Of a stretch of 38,638 bases of DNA, positions 7,767 through 15,242 are shown piece by piece; within the stretch, counting starts at the first letter, position 1; every line of letters starts with the position of its first letter. The stretch comes from Desulfobacteraceae bacterium. GTDB lineage: Bacteria > Desulfobacterota > Desulfobacteria > Desulfobacterales > JAABRJ01. A program made the position numbers and the translations under genes. The stretch is from the NCBI GenBank assembly GCA_022340425.1, contig JAJDNY010000034.1:1-38638 (forward strand), read 5' to 3'. The notes under the pieces were generated by a model. The model had not been told where the DNA came from and made no database searches. It saw only the letters and a list, made by a program, of their open reading frames with translations.

Positions 7767-9548
7767 CTACAAGCCGTATTTCTGAAGTTTGCGGGCCACC
7801 GTCGACTGGTTGATTTGGAGCGCTTCGGCAATCGCCGCCTGTTTGCCGAGGCGCATGCGGGCCTTTGCGAGGACCTCGCGCTCGACGCTTTCCATGATCT
7901 GCTGCAGGCTCTGACCTTCGCGCCAGCGGCCGCCCTCGCTTGGGTCACCGCAGGCGGGGGTGCTGAGGCTTGCGGGCAGGTCGTCGACCTCGATGCGGCT
8001 GCCCTCGGCCAGAACCGCCAGGCGCTCGCAGATGTTCATCAGTTCGCGGACATTGCCGGGGTAGTCGTAGGCCAAAAGGCGCTCGAGGGCCGCTTGTGAG
8101 ATTCGCGGCGGGGGGGCGTCCGCCAGCTTGCGGGCGAAATCCGCGGTGAAGTGCCGGATCAGGGCCAGCAGGCATTCCCGGCGCTCTCTGAGGGGCGGCA
8201 CATTGAGGGGGATCACGTGCAGCCGGAAATAAAGGTCGGCCCGGAAGCGTTTCCCGGCCACCATGGCTTTCAGGTCCTGGTTGGTGGCCGCCAGAATGCG
8301 GACATTGAGCCGGCGCTTGGCGGTTGAGCCCACCCGGCTGATATGGCCGTCTTCTAAGAAATGCAGCAGTTTGACCTGGGAGGAGAGCGGCAGCTCGGCA
8401 ATTTCATCCAGAAACAGAATGCCGCCGTCGGCGGCCTCGAAATAGCCCGCTTTGCCCTGGCGGCGGGCACCGGTGAAGGCCCCGCTCTCATAGCCGAAGA
8501 GTTCGGACTCCACCAGGGTCTCGGGGATCGCGCCGCAGTTGATCTTGATCATGGGGTGGCCGCTGCGGTTGGAGTGCTTGTGGATCAGGTCCGCGATGAC
8601 GCCTTTGCCGCTGCCGGACTCGCCCTGGATCAGGACCGTCGACTCGACGCTGCTGACCTTGAGGGACTGTTTGAGGACGTTCAGGAAGCAGGGGCTGCGG
8701 GCAATGATCCGGTTGGCTTTGACCTCTGCCAGCTGCATCTCCAGGATCTGGTGGCGGAACTGGTTTTTGATGGCTTCCTGGTTCTCCAGTTCGCGCTGCA
8801 GGCGGTCGATTTCGGTGACGTCGCGCTCGTTGACCACCACCCGGATCAGGCGCCCGTCCCGGTCGAAAACCGGGTTGCCGGTCAGCATCAGCTTGCGCCC
8901 CTCGCGGGTTTGCTGCAGCAGGTTGACCTGTTGGCGGGTTTCCAGGACCCGCAGGGTGACCGATTGGTTGACGAAGCCTTCGGCGACCAGGTCCCGCATA
9001 CTGCGCCCTAAAACCTCTTCGGCGCGGACCTGGTTGATGCGCGCTGAGGCGGGGTTGATACGCACCACCTGGGCGTTACCGTCGCAGATCCAGAGGCCGT
9101 CGTGGCTGGAGTCGATGATGGCGTCCAGCTCGCGGTTGAGCTCCTGGTAGGCGACCATCTGGCGGGTGACTTCCTTTAAATTGGTCACGTCTTCCAGGAT
9201 GCAGAGCGCCCCGATCACCCCCGACTTCCAGCGGATGGGACTGATTTCGGCCAGCAGTGCGGCGCCGTTGTGGGATAGCGGGATGCCGCGGCGATCGGTC
9301 CGGGTGCTCAGGCTGTGGCTGATCTCGGGCCAGAACTCGGGCAAGGTGGCCGACACCAGGGTTCCCGGGAAAAGCCCCAACTTGCCCTGGACCGCTCGGT
9401 TGGAGACCACCACCGTGCCGCCCGGCTCGACCACGAAGACCGCGTGCCGGGTGGCATTGAGCAGCGCCCGGCTGAAGGTTTTCCAGTCAAGGCCCCCGAT
9501 GCCCTGGGTCTCGGGGCGGGTCGGCGGGGGATGAAGATCGGTGGGCAT
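7767..9548 (-). CDS. sigma-54-dependent PAS-domain transcriptional activator
   Basis: A 593-residue bacterial enhancer-binding protein. Two PAS-type sensory regions (about 25-125 and 138-250) precede the AAA+ domain. That domain has Walker A GESGSGKG (309-316), the sigma-54 contact loop GAFTGA (356-361), Walker B GGILFLDE (375-382) and the arginine-finger region FRADLYFRL. The C-terminus (568-590, AAIAEALQINQSTVARKLQK) is a TyrR/Fis-like helix-turn-helix. No phosphoacceptor receiver domain is present, so control is probably by ligand or redox binding at the PAS domains. It lies between the livK operon and the GabT-AOR unit. Both have -24/-12 promoters and share an ATATGCA motif, so it probably activates both. 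The ATG start follows AGGATACC. Confidence 0.9.
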   Translation of the reverse strand: MPTDLHPPPTRPETQGIGGLDWKTFSRALLNATRHAVFVVEPGGTVVVSNRAVQGKLGLFPGTLVSATLPEFWPEISHSLSTRTDRRGIPLSHNGAALLAEISPIRWKSGVIGALCILEDVTNLKEVTRQMVAYQELNRELDAIIDSSHDGLWICDGNAQVVRINPASARINQVRAEEVLGRSMRDLVAEGFVNQSVTLRVLETRQQVNLLQQTREGRKLMLTGNPVFDRDGRLIRVVVNERDVTEIDRLQRELENQEAIKNQFRHQILEMQLAEVKANRIIARSPCFLNVLKQSLKVSSVESTVLIQGESGSGKGVIADLIHKHSNRSGHPMIKINCGAIPETLVESELFGYESGAFTGARRQGKAGYFEAADGGILFLDEIAELPLSSQVKLLHFLEDGHISRVGSTAKRRLNVRILAATNQDLKAMVAGKRFRADLYFRLHVIPLNVPPLRERRECLLALIRHFTADFARKLADAPPPRISQAALERLLAYDYPGNVRELMNICERLAVLAEGSRIEVDDLPASLSTPACGDPSEGGRWREGQSLQQIMESVEREVLAKARMRLGKQAAIAEALQINQSTVARKLQKYGL

Positions 9549-9587
9549 GGGGGGTATCCTGAAAGGGGTGGGGGTGTCCGTTGGGCC

Positions 9588-9617
9588 CTTATATGCATAT
9601 CAGCATTTAATATGCAA
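9588..9617 (-). promoter_or_regulatory. candidate sigma-70 promoter of the activator gene
   Basis: On the minus strand, TTGCAT (-35) and TATAAG (-10) are separated by 18 bases. The elements overlap the inverted ATATGCA repeats, so binding of the activator there could repress its own transcription. The -35 matches the consensus only partly. Confidence 0.45.
9591..9616. promoter_or_regulatory. inverted ATATGCA repeat, shared operator/enhancer
   Basis: ATATGCATAT (9591-9600) is self-complementary, and its TGCATAT pairs with ATATGCA at 9610-9616 across nine bases. The same half-site forms the palindrome in front of livK. It sits about 170 bases upstream of the predicted sigma-54 start for the GabT-type gene, so it can act as an enhancer for that gene and as an autoregulatory site for the divergent activator gene. 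Confidence 0.6.
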
Positions 9618-9747
9618 CATCGCATTTTGACTCTCTGACGGCGACTTGCTCCGCCTGCCGTTGGGTGCGTTAAATTTTTCTTTGGTTATCAATGTGTTGG
9701 GACACCGATTGGTTTGGCGCCACCCCGGCGCGGGGGGCCGGGCAGGG

Positions 9748-9762
9748 TGGCACGGTCCTTGT
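9748..9762 (+). promoter_or_regulatory. sigma-54 (-24/-12) promoter of the gabT-aor unit
   Basis: TGGCACGGTCCTTGT matches the TGGCACG-N4-TTGC consensus except for T in place of the final C. The GG and GT are 12 apart. The predicted start is near 9774, giving a leader of about 190 bases. It is paired with the ATATGCA repeats upstream. Confidence 0.65.
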
Positions 9763-9900
9763 TTCAGAATTCTTTGGGTTTCCCGTGGATCACCATGCCG
9801 CCCCTGGGGGCCGACCTCATTCGCCGACAGGCATTTGGATCTCTTATCGGGATGATTCCGCACGCGGCCGGCGCGGCGGAGCCCCGGGCTGCAATTCAAC

Positions 9901-9921
9901 CGCGTTCGGCACGCGTTTTTT
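9901..9921 (+). terminator. weak terminator-like hairpin in the gabT leader
   Basis: CGCGT (9901-9905) pairs with ACGCG (9911-9915) across a five-base loop, followed directly by six T residues. The stem is only five base pairs, so it may be an attenuator or chance. It lies inside the predicted leader, 44 bases before the start codon. Confidence 0.3.
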
Positions 9922-9964
9922 CGCGTTCACCCTTCTGCTTCTACCCGTACAAGGAGGAAAAGAC

Positions 9965-11272
9965 ATGTCAAGCCCCCATGAAGACCTGCTGCAAAAGCGC
10001 AAGCAGCACGTCCCCCAAGGTCCGTTCAACATTACCCCCGCCTTCATCCGGGAGGCCAGGGGAGCGGTGATGATCGATGTCAACGGCCGTGAGTTGATCG
10101 ATTTCGCCGGCGGCATCGGCGTGCTCAACGTGGGACACTGCCACCCCAAGGTGGTGGACGCCATCAAGGATCAGGCCGAAAAATACATTCACACCTGCTT
10201 TCACGTGGTCATGTACGACCCCTATGTCGATCTGGCCAGCCGGCTCAACGCCCTGGCGCCGGGAGACTTTCCCAAAATGACCATGTTCGCCAACAGCGGG
10301 GCGGAGGCGGTTGAAAACGCCGTCAAGGCGGCCCGCTATGCCAAGAAACGGCCGGCCGTGATCGCCTTCGAGAACGCCTTCCACGGCCGGACCCTGCTGA
10401 CCATGACCCTGACCAGCAAGGTGAAGCCCTACAAGCTGGGCTTCGGACCGTTCGCCCCGGAAGTCTACCGCATGCCCTACGCCTATTGCTATCGCTGTCC
10501 CTTCGGCCTCACCTACCCCGCCTGTGAGGTGGCCTGCGCCGACTACCTCGAGGATTTCTTCATCAGCAACGTCGCCGCCGAAAGCACGGCGGCCGTGATC
10601 GTCGAGCCGATTCAGGGCGAAGGCGGGTTTATCACACCTCCGCCGGAATACTTCGCCAAGCTGCAGAGCATCTGTCAGAAATACGACATCGCCCTGATCG
10701 TGGACGAGGTCCAGTCCGGGGCCGGCCGGACCGGCAAGTTTTTTGCCATCGAGCACTGGGGGGTTGCGCCCGACCTGATCACCTGTGCCAAGAGCCTCGC
10801 CGCGGGGATGCCCCTCTCCGCGGTTATCGGGCGCCAGGATATCATCAACGCGCCCCATGTGGGCGGCCTTGGCGGCACCTATGCCGGCAACCCGGTTTCA
10901 TGCCGGGCGGCGCTGGCCGTGCTGGAAATTCTGCTGGAAGACGGGCTGCTGGAGCGCGCCCGGAGCCTGGGCGATACTCTGCTGGCCCGCTTCCGCGACC
11001 TGCAGCAAAGGCACGCCATCATCGGCGATGTGCGCGGCAAGGGCCCCATGCTGGCCCTGGAACTGGTCAAGGACCGCGAAACCAAAAAGCCCGCCACCGA
11101 CGAGGCCAAGAAACTGGTGCAGCTCTGTTATGACAAGGGGCTTGTTGTGCTTTCGTGCGGCAACTTCAGCAACGTCATCCGAACGCTGATGCCCTTTGTG
11201 ATCACCGATGAACAGCTGGAGCGCGGTTTGGCGATTCTGGAGGAGTCGTTGGATGAACTCGAGAAGGCCTGA
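9965..11272 (+). CDS. gabT: class III aminotransferase, GABA aminotransferase type (GabT)
   Basis: A 435-residue PLP-dependent omega-aminotransferase. It would transfer the amino group of GABA or a similar omega-amino acid to 2-oxoglutarate, giving succinate semialdehyde and glutamate. The PLP lysine is Lys276 (LITCAKSLAAG) and the pyridine-N aspartate is Asp247 (IVDEVQSGAGRTG). Residues equivalent to the GABA-binding Ile50, Arg141 and Glu211 of E. coli GabT are present as Ile51, Arg142 (FHGRT) and Glu214 (VIVEPIQGEGG). A four-cysteine insert (about 175-191) occurs in some homologues. The start at 9965 follows AAGGAGG. The AOR gene begins 30 bases downstream. The substrate could also be beta-alanine or 5-aminovalerate. 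Confidence 0.87.
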   Translation: MSSPHEDLLQKRKQHVPQGPFNITPAFIREARGAVMIDVNGRELIDFAGGIGVLNVGHCHPKVVDAIKDQAEKYIHTCFHVVMYDPYVDLASRLNALAPGDFPKMTMFANSGAEAVENAVKAARYAKKRPAVIAFENAFHGRTLLTMTLTSKVKPYKLGFGPFAPEVYRMPYAYCYRCPFGLTYPACEVACADYLEDFFISNVAAESTAAVIVEPIQGEGGFITPPPEYFAKLQSICQKYDIALIVDEVQSGAGRTGKFFAIEHWGVAPDLITCAKSLAAGMPLSAVIGRQDIINAPHVGGLGGTYAGNPVSCRAALAVLEILLEDGLLERARSLGDTLLARFRDLQQRHAIIGDVRGKGPMLALELVKDRETKKPATDEAKKLVQLCYDKGLVVLSCGNFSNVIRTLMPFVITDEQLERGLAILEESLDELEKA

Positions 11273-11302
11273 CGGGCCGCAGCGTTGACAGGAGGCACCG
11301 CC

Positions 11303-13060
11303 ATGAAGGGATTTTTTCAGCGAATCTTGCGGGTTGATCTGACAAACCGCTCAAGCCGGGAGGAGGCCCTGGATGAGGCGGTACTCGGCCGCTATCTGGG
11401 TGGCAAGGGGCTTGCCACCCATCTCCTGCTCCAGAACAACCCCGCCGGGGTGGACCCCTTTGCCCCGCAAAATCATATCGTCCTGGCGCTGGGGCCGGCC
11501 TCGGACACCCCGCTCTACGGCTCGTGCCGGCACGGCATTTTTTCCAAGTCGCCGCTCACCGGGCTTTACGCCGAGTCCTATTCCGGCGGCAGCCTGGCGA
11601 TCCCCATGAGCCGCACCGGCTATGACGCCGTCGTCATCGGCGGCGCCGCCGACCGGCCGCTGTGGCTGGAAATTTCCGATACGGCCGTGAACTTTCACGA
11701 CGCCGCCGATCTCTGGGGACGCGACACCTTCGAGACCGAGGCCGAGATCCGCAAGCGTGCGGCGGCCGAAAAGCCGGGCACGATGGTGATCGGCCCGGCC
11801 GGTGAAAACCGCGTGCGCATCGCGGTGGTCAAGAACGACGGCTGGCGGGTGGCCGGGCGCGGCGGCCTGGGGGCCGTCTTCGGGTCCAAAAACCTCAAGG
11901 CCGTCGCCTTTCACGGCAGCTGCAGCCGGCCTGTGGCGCAACCTGCGGCGCTCAAGCAGCACGCCCGGGACATGCTGGCGCGCCTCAAGGACCACGCGGC
12001 CACCCAGGCCTACCGCAACCTGGGGACCCCCATGATGGTCAACATCCTCAACAAGGCCGGCGCCTTTCCCACCCGCTACTGGTCCGAGGGGCGCTTTGCG
12101 CAGTTCGAAAGTATTAACGCCGACAGCATGCAGGCCCGCTTCAAGGTCAGCCCCAAGGCCTGCCGCACCTGCTTCATGGCCTGCGGCAAGCAGATCGAGG
12201 TCAAAGACGGGCGCCACCAGGGCCTGCGCCTGGAGGGCCCCGAGTACGAAACGATCTATGCCTTCGGCGGGCTCTGCATGATCGATCGCATCGATGAGAT
12301 CGCCTATCTCAACGACCTGTGCGACCGGCTGGGGATGGACACCATCTCGGCCGGCAACCTGGCGGCCTTCGCCATCGAGGCTTCGCGGCGCGGCCGGATT
12401 TCAGATGAGCTGAACTACGGCGATCCGGAGGCCGTGGCGGGGCTGCTGCGCAAGATGGTCAAGCGCGAGGGGCTCGGCGGCCTTCTGGCCGAGGGGATCA
12501 AGTCGGCCAGCGAGGAACTGGGCCTGGAGGACCTGGCGGTGCACGTCAAGGGGATGGAGCCGGCCGGCTACGACCCCCGGGTGCTCAAGGGCATGGGGCT
12601 GGCCTATGCGGTCAGCGACCGCGGGGCCTGCCACCTGCGCAGCACCTTCTACAAACCGGAGTTGACCGGCGTCATCCCTCCGGCTCAGATCGACGGCAAG
12701 GCCGAACTGTTTCTCGACTTCGAAGACCGCTGCACCCTGTTCGACTGCCTGATTCTGTGCCGCTTCTACCGTGATTTTTATCTCTGGGAGGCCCTCTCCG
12801 AGGCGATCGCCCTGACCACCGGCCTCACCCTGGACCAGGACGGGCTGAAGGCCGTGGCCGCCCGGGTGACCAACAACACCCGGCGCTTCAACCTGCGCGA
12901 GGGGCTGACCGCAGCCGACGACCGCCTGCCCCGGCGGCTGGTGCGCGACCCGCTCGCCTCCGGCGACGGGATCACCGCCGAGGAATTGGACCGCCTGGTT
13001 CAGGACTACTACCGCCTGCGGGGCTGGAGCCCGGAGGGGCGCCCGCCCGAAGCCGATTAA
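11303..13060 (+). CDS. aor: aldehyde:ferredoxin oxidoreductase (AOR family), copy 1
   Basis: A 585-residue tungsten (or molybdenum) bis-pterin enzyme that oxidises an aldehyde to a carboxylate with ferredoxin as acceptor. The [4Fe-4S] ligands are visible as Cys287, Cys290 and Cys294 (CRTCFMAC), with Cys486 as the fourth ligand. Pterin-domain motifs include YLGGKGLATHLL, GRGGLGAVFGSKNLKA (185-200) and RGACHLR (440-446). Length and order of motifs are normal for the family. The start at 11303 follows GGAGG at 11291-11295. Coupling to the GabT-type gene suggests that succinate semialdehyde, or the homologous semialdehyde, is the substrate. No AOR-type ferredoxin subunit gene lies adjacent, so a soluble ferredoxin would be the partner. 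Confidence 0.92.
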   Translation: MKGFFQRILRVDLTNRSSREEALDEAVLGRYLGGKGLATHLLLQNNPAGVDPFAPQNHIVLALGPASDTPLYGSCRHGIFSKSPLTGLYAESYSGGSLAIPMSRTGYDAVVIGGAADRPLWLEISDTAVNFHDAADLWGRDTFETEAEIRKRAAAEKPGTMVIGPAGENRVRIAVVKNDGWRVAGRGGLGAVFGSKNLKAVAFHGSCSRPVAQPAALKQHARDMLARLKDHAATQAYRNLGTPMMVNILNKAGAFPTRYWSEGRFAQFESINADSMQARFKVSPKACRTCFMACGKQIEVKDGRHQGLRLEGPEYETIYAFGGLCMIDRIDEIAYLNDLCDRLGMDTISAGNLAAFAIEASRRGRISDELNYGDPEAVAGLLRKMVKREGLGGLLAEGIKSASEELGLEDLAVHVKGMEPAGYDPRVLKGMGLAYAVSDRGACHLRSTFYKPELTGVIPPAQIDGKAELFLDFEDRCTLFDCLILCRFYRDFYLWEALSEAIALTTGLTLDQDGLKAVAARVTNNTRRFNLREGLTAADDRLPRRLVRDPLASGDGITAEELDRLVQDYYRLRGWSPEGRPPEAD

Positions 13061-13090
13061 AGGCTGGGTGGCCGCCTGGAGGCCGGTCGT

Positions 13091-13561
13091 TCAGTCGCCG
13101 TCCTCCAGGGCCGTCCCCCAGTCCAGGCGGTTTTTGATGAACTCCAGGTGAAAGGCCGTATCGGTGCGGACCACCCCGTCGATCTTGTTGATCTTGTCGT
13201 AGATTAGGATTCTGAGATCCTTCATCGACTTGGCGCGGAACTCCACATCCAGGTCCGAAACCCCGGTCATCAGGGCAATATACCAGAGGGCGTCGATCTT
13301 TTTGAGTTCGCTGATGACGTGATCGGCCTTTTCAAAGCGGATGGTGATCTTGATGTTGCCGGCGATTTCGAACCCCAGCTTGAACGGGTCGCTAACCGCC
13401 ACGATCTGGATGATGTCGTCTTCGATCAGGCGGTTGATGCGGTTTCTGACGGTGGCCTCGGTGATGCCCACCCGCTTGGCGATCTCGGTGTTGGCCATGC
13501 GGCCGTCCTTTTGCAGCAGGCAGATGATTTTGGAGTCGATTTTATCGATGGCGCGTGTCAT
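13091..13561 (-). CDS. Lrp/AsnC-family regulator, copy 1
   Basis: A 156-residue regulator with an N-terminal winged helix-turn-helix (IDSKIICLLQKDGRMANTEIAKRVGITEATVRNRINRL) and a C-terminal RAM/ACT-like ligand-binding domain. The ATG at 13561 follows AAGGAGA, and sequence further upstream in the frame is non-conserved leader. It is divergent from patA, with which it shares a 275-bp regulatory region, and convergent with the first AOR gene. It most likely senses an amino acid or amine and controls the patA operon. It is paralogous to the regulator at 23282-23737: the helix-turn-helix cores and the segments WYIA and IQIVAV agree closely. Confidence 0.9.
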   Translation of the reverse strand: MTRAIDKIDSKIICLLQKDGRMANTEIAKRVGITEATVRNRINRLIEDDIIQIVAVSDPFKLGFEIAGNIKITIRFEKADHVISELKKIDALWYIALMTGVSDLDVEFRAKSMKDLRILIYDKINKIDGVVRTDTAFHLEFIKNRLDWGTALEDGD

Positions 13562-13653
13562 GGGAGTCTCCTTGCCCCGCCCTTTCCGGGTCTCGGCCGC
13601 GTTTTTAATATCTCCATAAATGCCGTTTTGAAGCGATACGGATGCAAAAAATA

Positions 13654-13680
13654 TTGACTTTCGAAATTTAATATTATAAT
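13654..13680 (+). promoter_or_regulatory. candidate sigma-70 promoter of the patA operon, flanked by TTTCGAAA repeats
   Basis: TTGACT (13654-13659) and a perfect TATAAT (13675-13680) are 15 bases apart, which is short for a sigma-70 promoter. The -10 box lies between two TTTCGAAA palindromes (13659-13666 and 13683-13690) whose centres are 24 bp apart. The whole AT-rich block is roughly palindromic around TAATATTA. The short spacer suggests activator or repressor dependence, probably the divergent Lrp. Confidence 0.5.
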
Positions 13681-13719
13681 TTTTTCGAAAAACAATAAAA
13701 ATCAAGTTTTTTTCTGGGG

Positions 13720-13755
13720 CCGGCAACGGCCCTTGCCGGTTACCGGTCCCGGCAA
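13720..13755 (+). repeat. three-arm CCGGCAA/TTGCCGG/CCGGCAA element in the patA leader
   Basis: CCGGCAA (13720-13726), TTGCCGG (13733-13739) and CCGGCAA (13749-13755) are perfect complements in alternating orientation. In RNA the middle arm can pair with either outer arm, giving mutually exclusive hairpins. In DNA they form overlapping inverted repeats. The element lies between the candidate promoter and the patA start. Confidence 0.5.
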
Positions 13756-13836
13756 ATGGTATCCAGCGCCGTGGCATTCTTTGCCCGCGCCATCCGATTC
13801 CCAAACGGCCCGCAGCCCCAAACCAGGAGGAGAAAA

Positions 13837-15186
13837 ATGGCACGCGACACCCGCTACGCCCTGCAGGAAGCCCAGCGCATGGTCGCGCTCATCACCACGC
13901 CCCACGAAAACGTCTGCCGGGAGGACTGTCAGCGGGTTGCCCGGGAGACCCACGAAAACTTCGCCAACCACATCAACAAGGGCTTTCTTGAATACCGCAA
14001 ATCGGTGACCGAGGCCAACGATTTCGCCGTGACCGAATGGGTCTGCGAGGGCTCGGTCCTGCGGGACGTTCTGGGGCGCGAGTACATCGACATCCTGGGC
14101 GGCTTCGGCATCTATTCACCGGGCATCCGGCACCCCAAGATCGTGGCGGCCGTCAAGGCCCAGCTGGACCGCAGCCCCCAGTACAGCCAGGAGATGCTGG
14201 ACCCCTTGCGCGCCCACCTCGCCAAGGTGCTGGCCTTTCTGACCCCCGGCGACATCCAGTACGGCTTTTTCGCCAACAGCGGGACCGAGGCGGTGGAGGG
14301 GGCCATGAAGCTGGCCAAGCTCTACACCGGCAAAAACGGTTTCATCGCCATGCTCAAGGGCTTTCACGGCAAAACCCTGGGCGCCCTCTCACTGATGGGC
14401 AAGTCGGTTTTTCGCGCGCCCCTGCTGCCGCTCCTGGAAGGGGTTCGGCACGTGCCCTTCGGCGATGCCGATGCCGTCGAGCGCCAGTTGGCGGCCGCCA
14501 AAGCGGTGGGAGACAAGATTGCCGCCGTCGTTGCCGAACCGATTCAAGGGGAGGCCGGGGCGATCGTGCCGCCCGACGATTTCTGGCCCCGCCTGCGGCA
14601 GATTTGCGACCACTACGAGGTGCTGCTGATCGCCGACGAGGTCCAGACCGGCCTCGGGCGCACGGGCAAGATTTTCGGTGTGGACCACTGGGATGTCGCG
14701 CCGGACATCATGTGCCTCGGCAAAGCCCTGGGCGGTGGGGTGGTGCCCATGTCGGCGTTTCTCTCGACCCCCAAGATCTGGTCCTGCTTGGAGCCCAACC
14801 CGTTCATGCACACCACCACCACCGGCGGCAACCCGCTGGCCTGCTCGGCGGCCCTGGCTCATATCGAAGTCATGCTGGAGGAGGACCTGCCGGGTCAGGC
14901 GGCCGAAAAGGGCGCCTATGTGCTGGACAAGCTTCGGGAGCTGCAGACCCGCTACCCCCACATCCTGCATGAGGTGCGCGGCAAGGGGCTTTTGATCGGA
15001 ATGGAGTTTCCCACCGACCAAACCGGCTACCAGGTGGCCTCCGGGCTTTTCAGCCGCAAGGTGATCACCGCCGGGACCCTCACCAACGCCAAGAACATCC
15101 GGATCGAGCCGGCGCTGAACATACCCTATAAAACCTTGGACGAGGTTTTAAACCGGCTGGAGGACACCTTCCGGAGCATTTCCTGA
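13837..15186 (+). CDS. patA: class III aminotransferase, putrescine aminotransferase type (PatA/YgjG-like)
   Basis: A 449-residue PLP enzyme closely resembling E. coli putrescine aminotransferase. The N-terminal extension with HINKGFLEYRKSV, the motif SQEMLDPLRAHLAK and the C-terminal AGTLTNAKNIRIEP are shared. The PLP lysine is Lys296 (IMCLGKALGGG) and the cofactor aspartate is Asp267 (IADEVQTGLGRTG). The FHGKT motif has Lys179 where GabT enzymes have the carboxylate-binding Arg, consistent with a diamine rather than an omega-amino acid. The predicted reaction is putrescine plus 2-oxoglutarate to 4-aminobutanal and glutamate; cadaverine is possible. The start at 13837 follows AGGAGG. It heads a seven-gene operon and is followed after 56 bases by the second AOR. 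Confidence 0.85.
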   Translation: MARDTRYALQEAQRMVALITTPHENVCREDCQRVARETHENFANHINKGFLEYRKSVTEANDFAVTEWVCEGSVLRDVLGREYIDILGGFGIYSPGIRHPKIVAAVKAQLDRSPQYSQEMLDPLRAHLAKVLAFLTPGDIQYGFFANSGTEAVEGAMKLAKLYTGKNGFIAMLKGFHGKTLGALSLMGKSVFRAPLLPLLEGVRHVPFGDADAVERQLAAAKAVGDKIAAVVAEPIQGEAGAIVPPDDFWPRLRQICDHYEVLLIADEVQTGLGRTGKIFGVDHWDVAPDIMCLGKALGGGVVPMSAFLSTPKIWSCLEPNPFMHTTTTGGNPLACSAALAHIEVMLEEDLPGQAAEKGAYVLDKLRELQTRYPHILHEVRGKGLLIGMEFPTDQTGYQVASGLFSRKVITAGTLTNAKNIRIEPALNIPYKTLDEVLNRLEDTFRSIS

Positions 15187-15242
15187 GCAGCCGCCCCGAC
15201 CAGTCTTCCCTTTCAACCCCTTTGCCCCAAAAGGAGGCCGCC

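Larger units (their letters stand above)
9549..9964. other. 416-bp divergent regulatory region between the activator gene and the GabT-type gene
   Basis: This gene-free stretch holds a candidate sigma-70 promoter for the activator (9588-9617, minus strand), an ATATGCA inverted repeat (9591-9616), a sigma-54 promoter pointing right (9748-9762) and a small terminator-like hairpin in the leader (9901-9921). The open reading frame extending upstream of 9965 lacks a ribosome-binding site and conserved sequence, so it was not counted as coding. Confidence 0.65.

Noticed and set aside
9692-9964. Upstream extension of the gabT frame
   Set aside because: No ribosome-binding site, no conservation with GabT, and it contains the sigma-54 promoter. 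AAGGAGG before ATG 9965 marks the start.
13709-13736. Apparent -24/-12 elements around CGGCAACGGCCCTTGC in the patA leader
   Set aside because: Spacing is 13 and the match is poor. The similarity comes from the inverted CCGGCAA repeats.
13772-13784. TGGCATTCTTTGC upstream of patA resembling a sigma-54 promoter
   Set aside because: The GG and GC are only 10 apart instead of 12, a spacing that sigma-54 does not tolerate.
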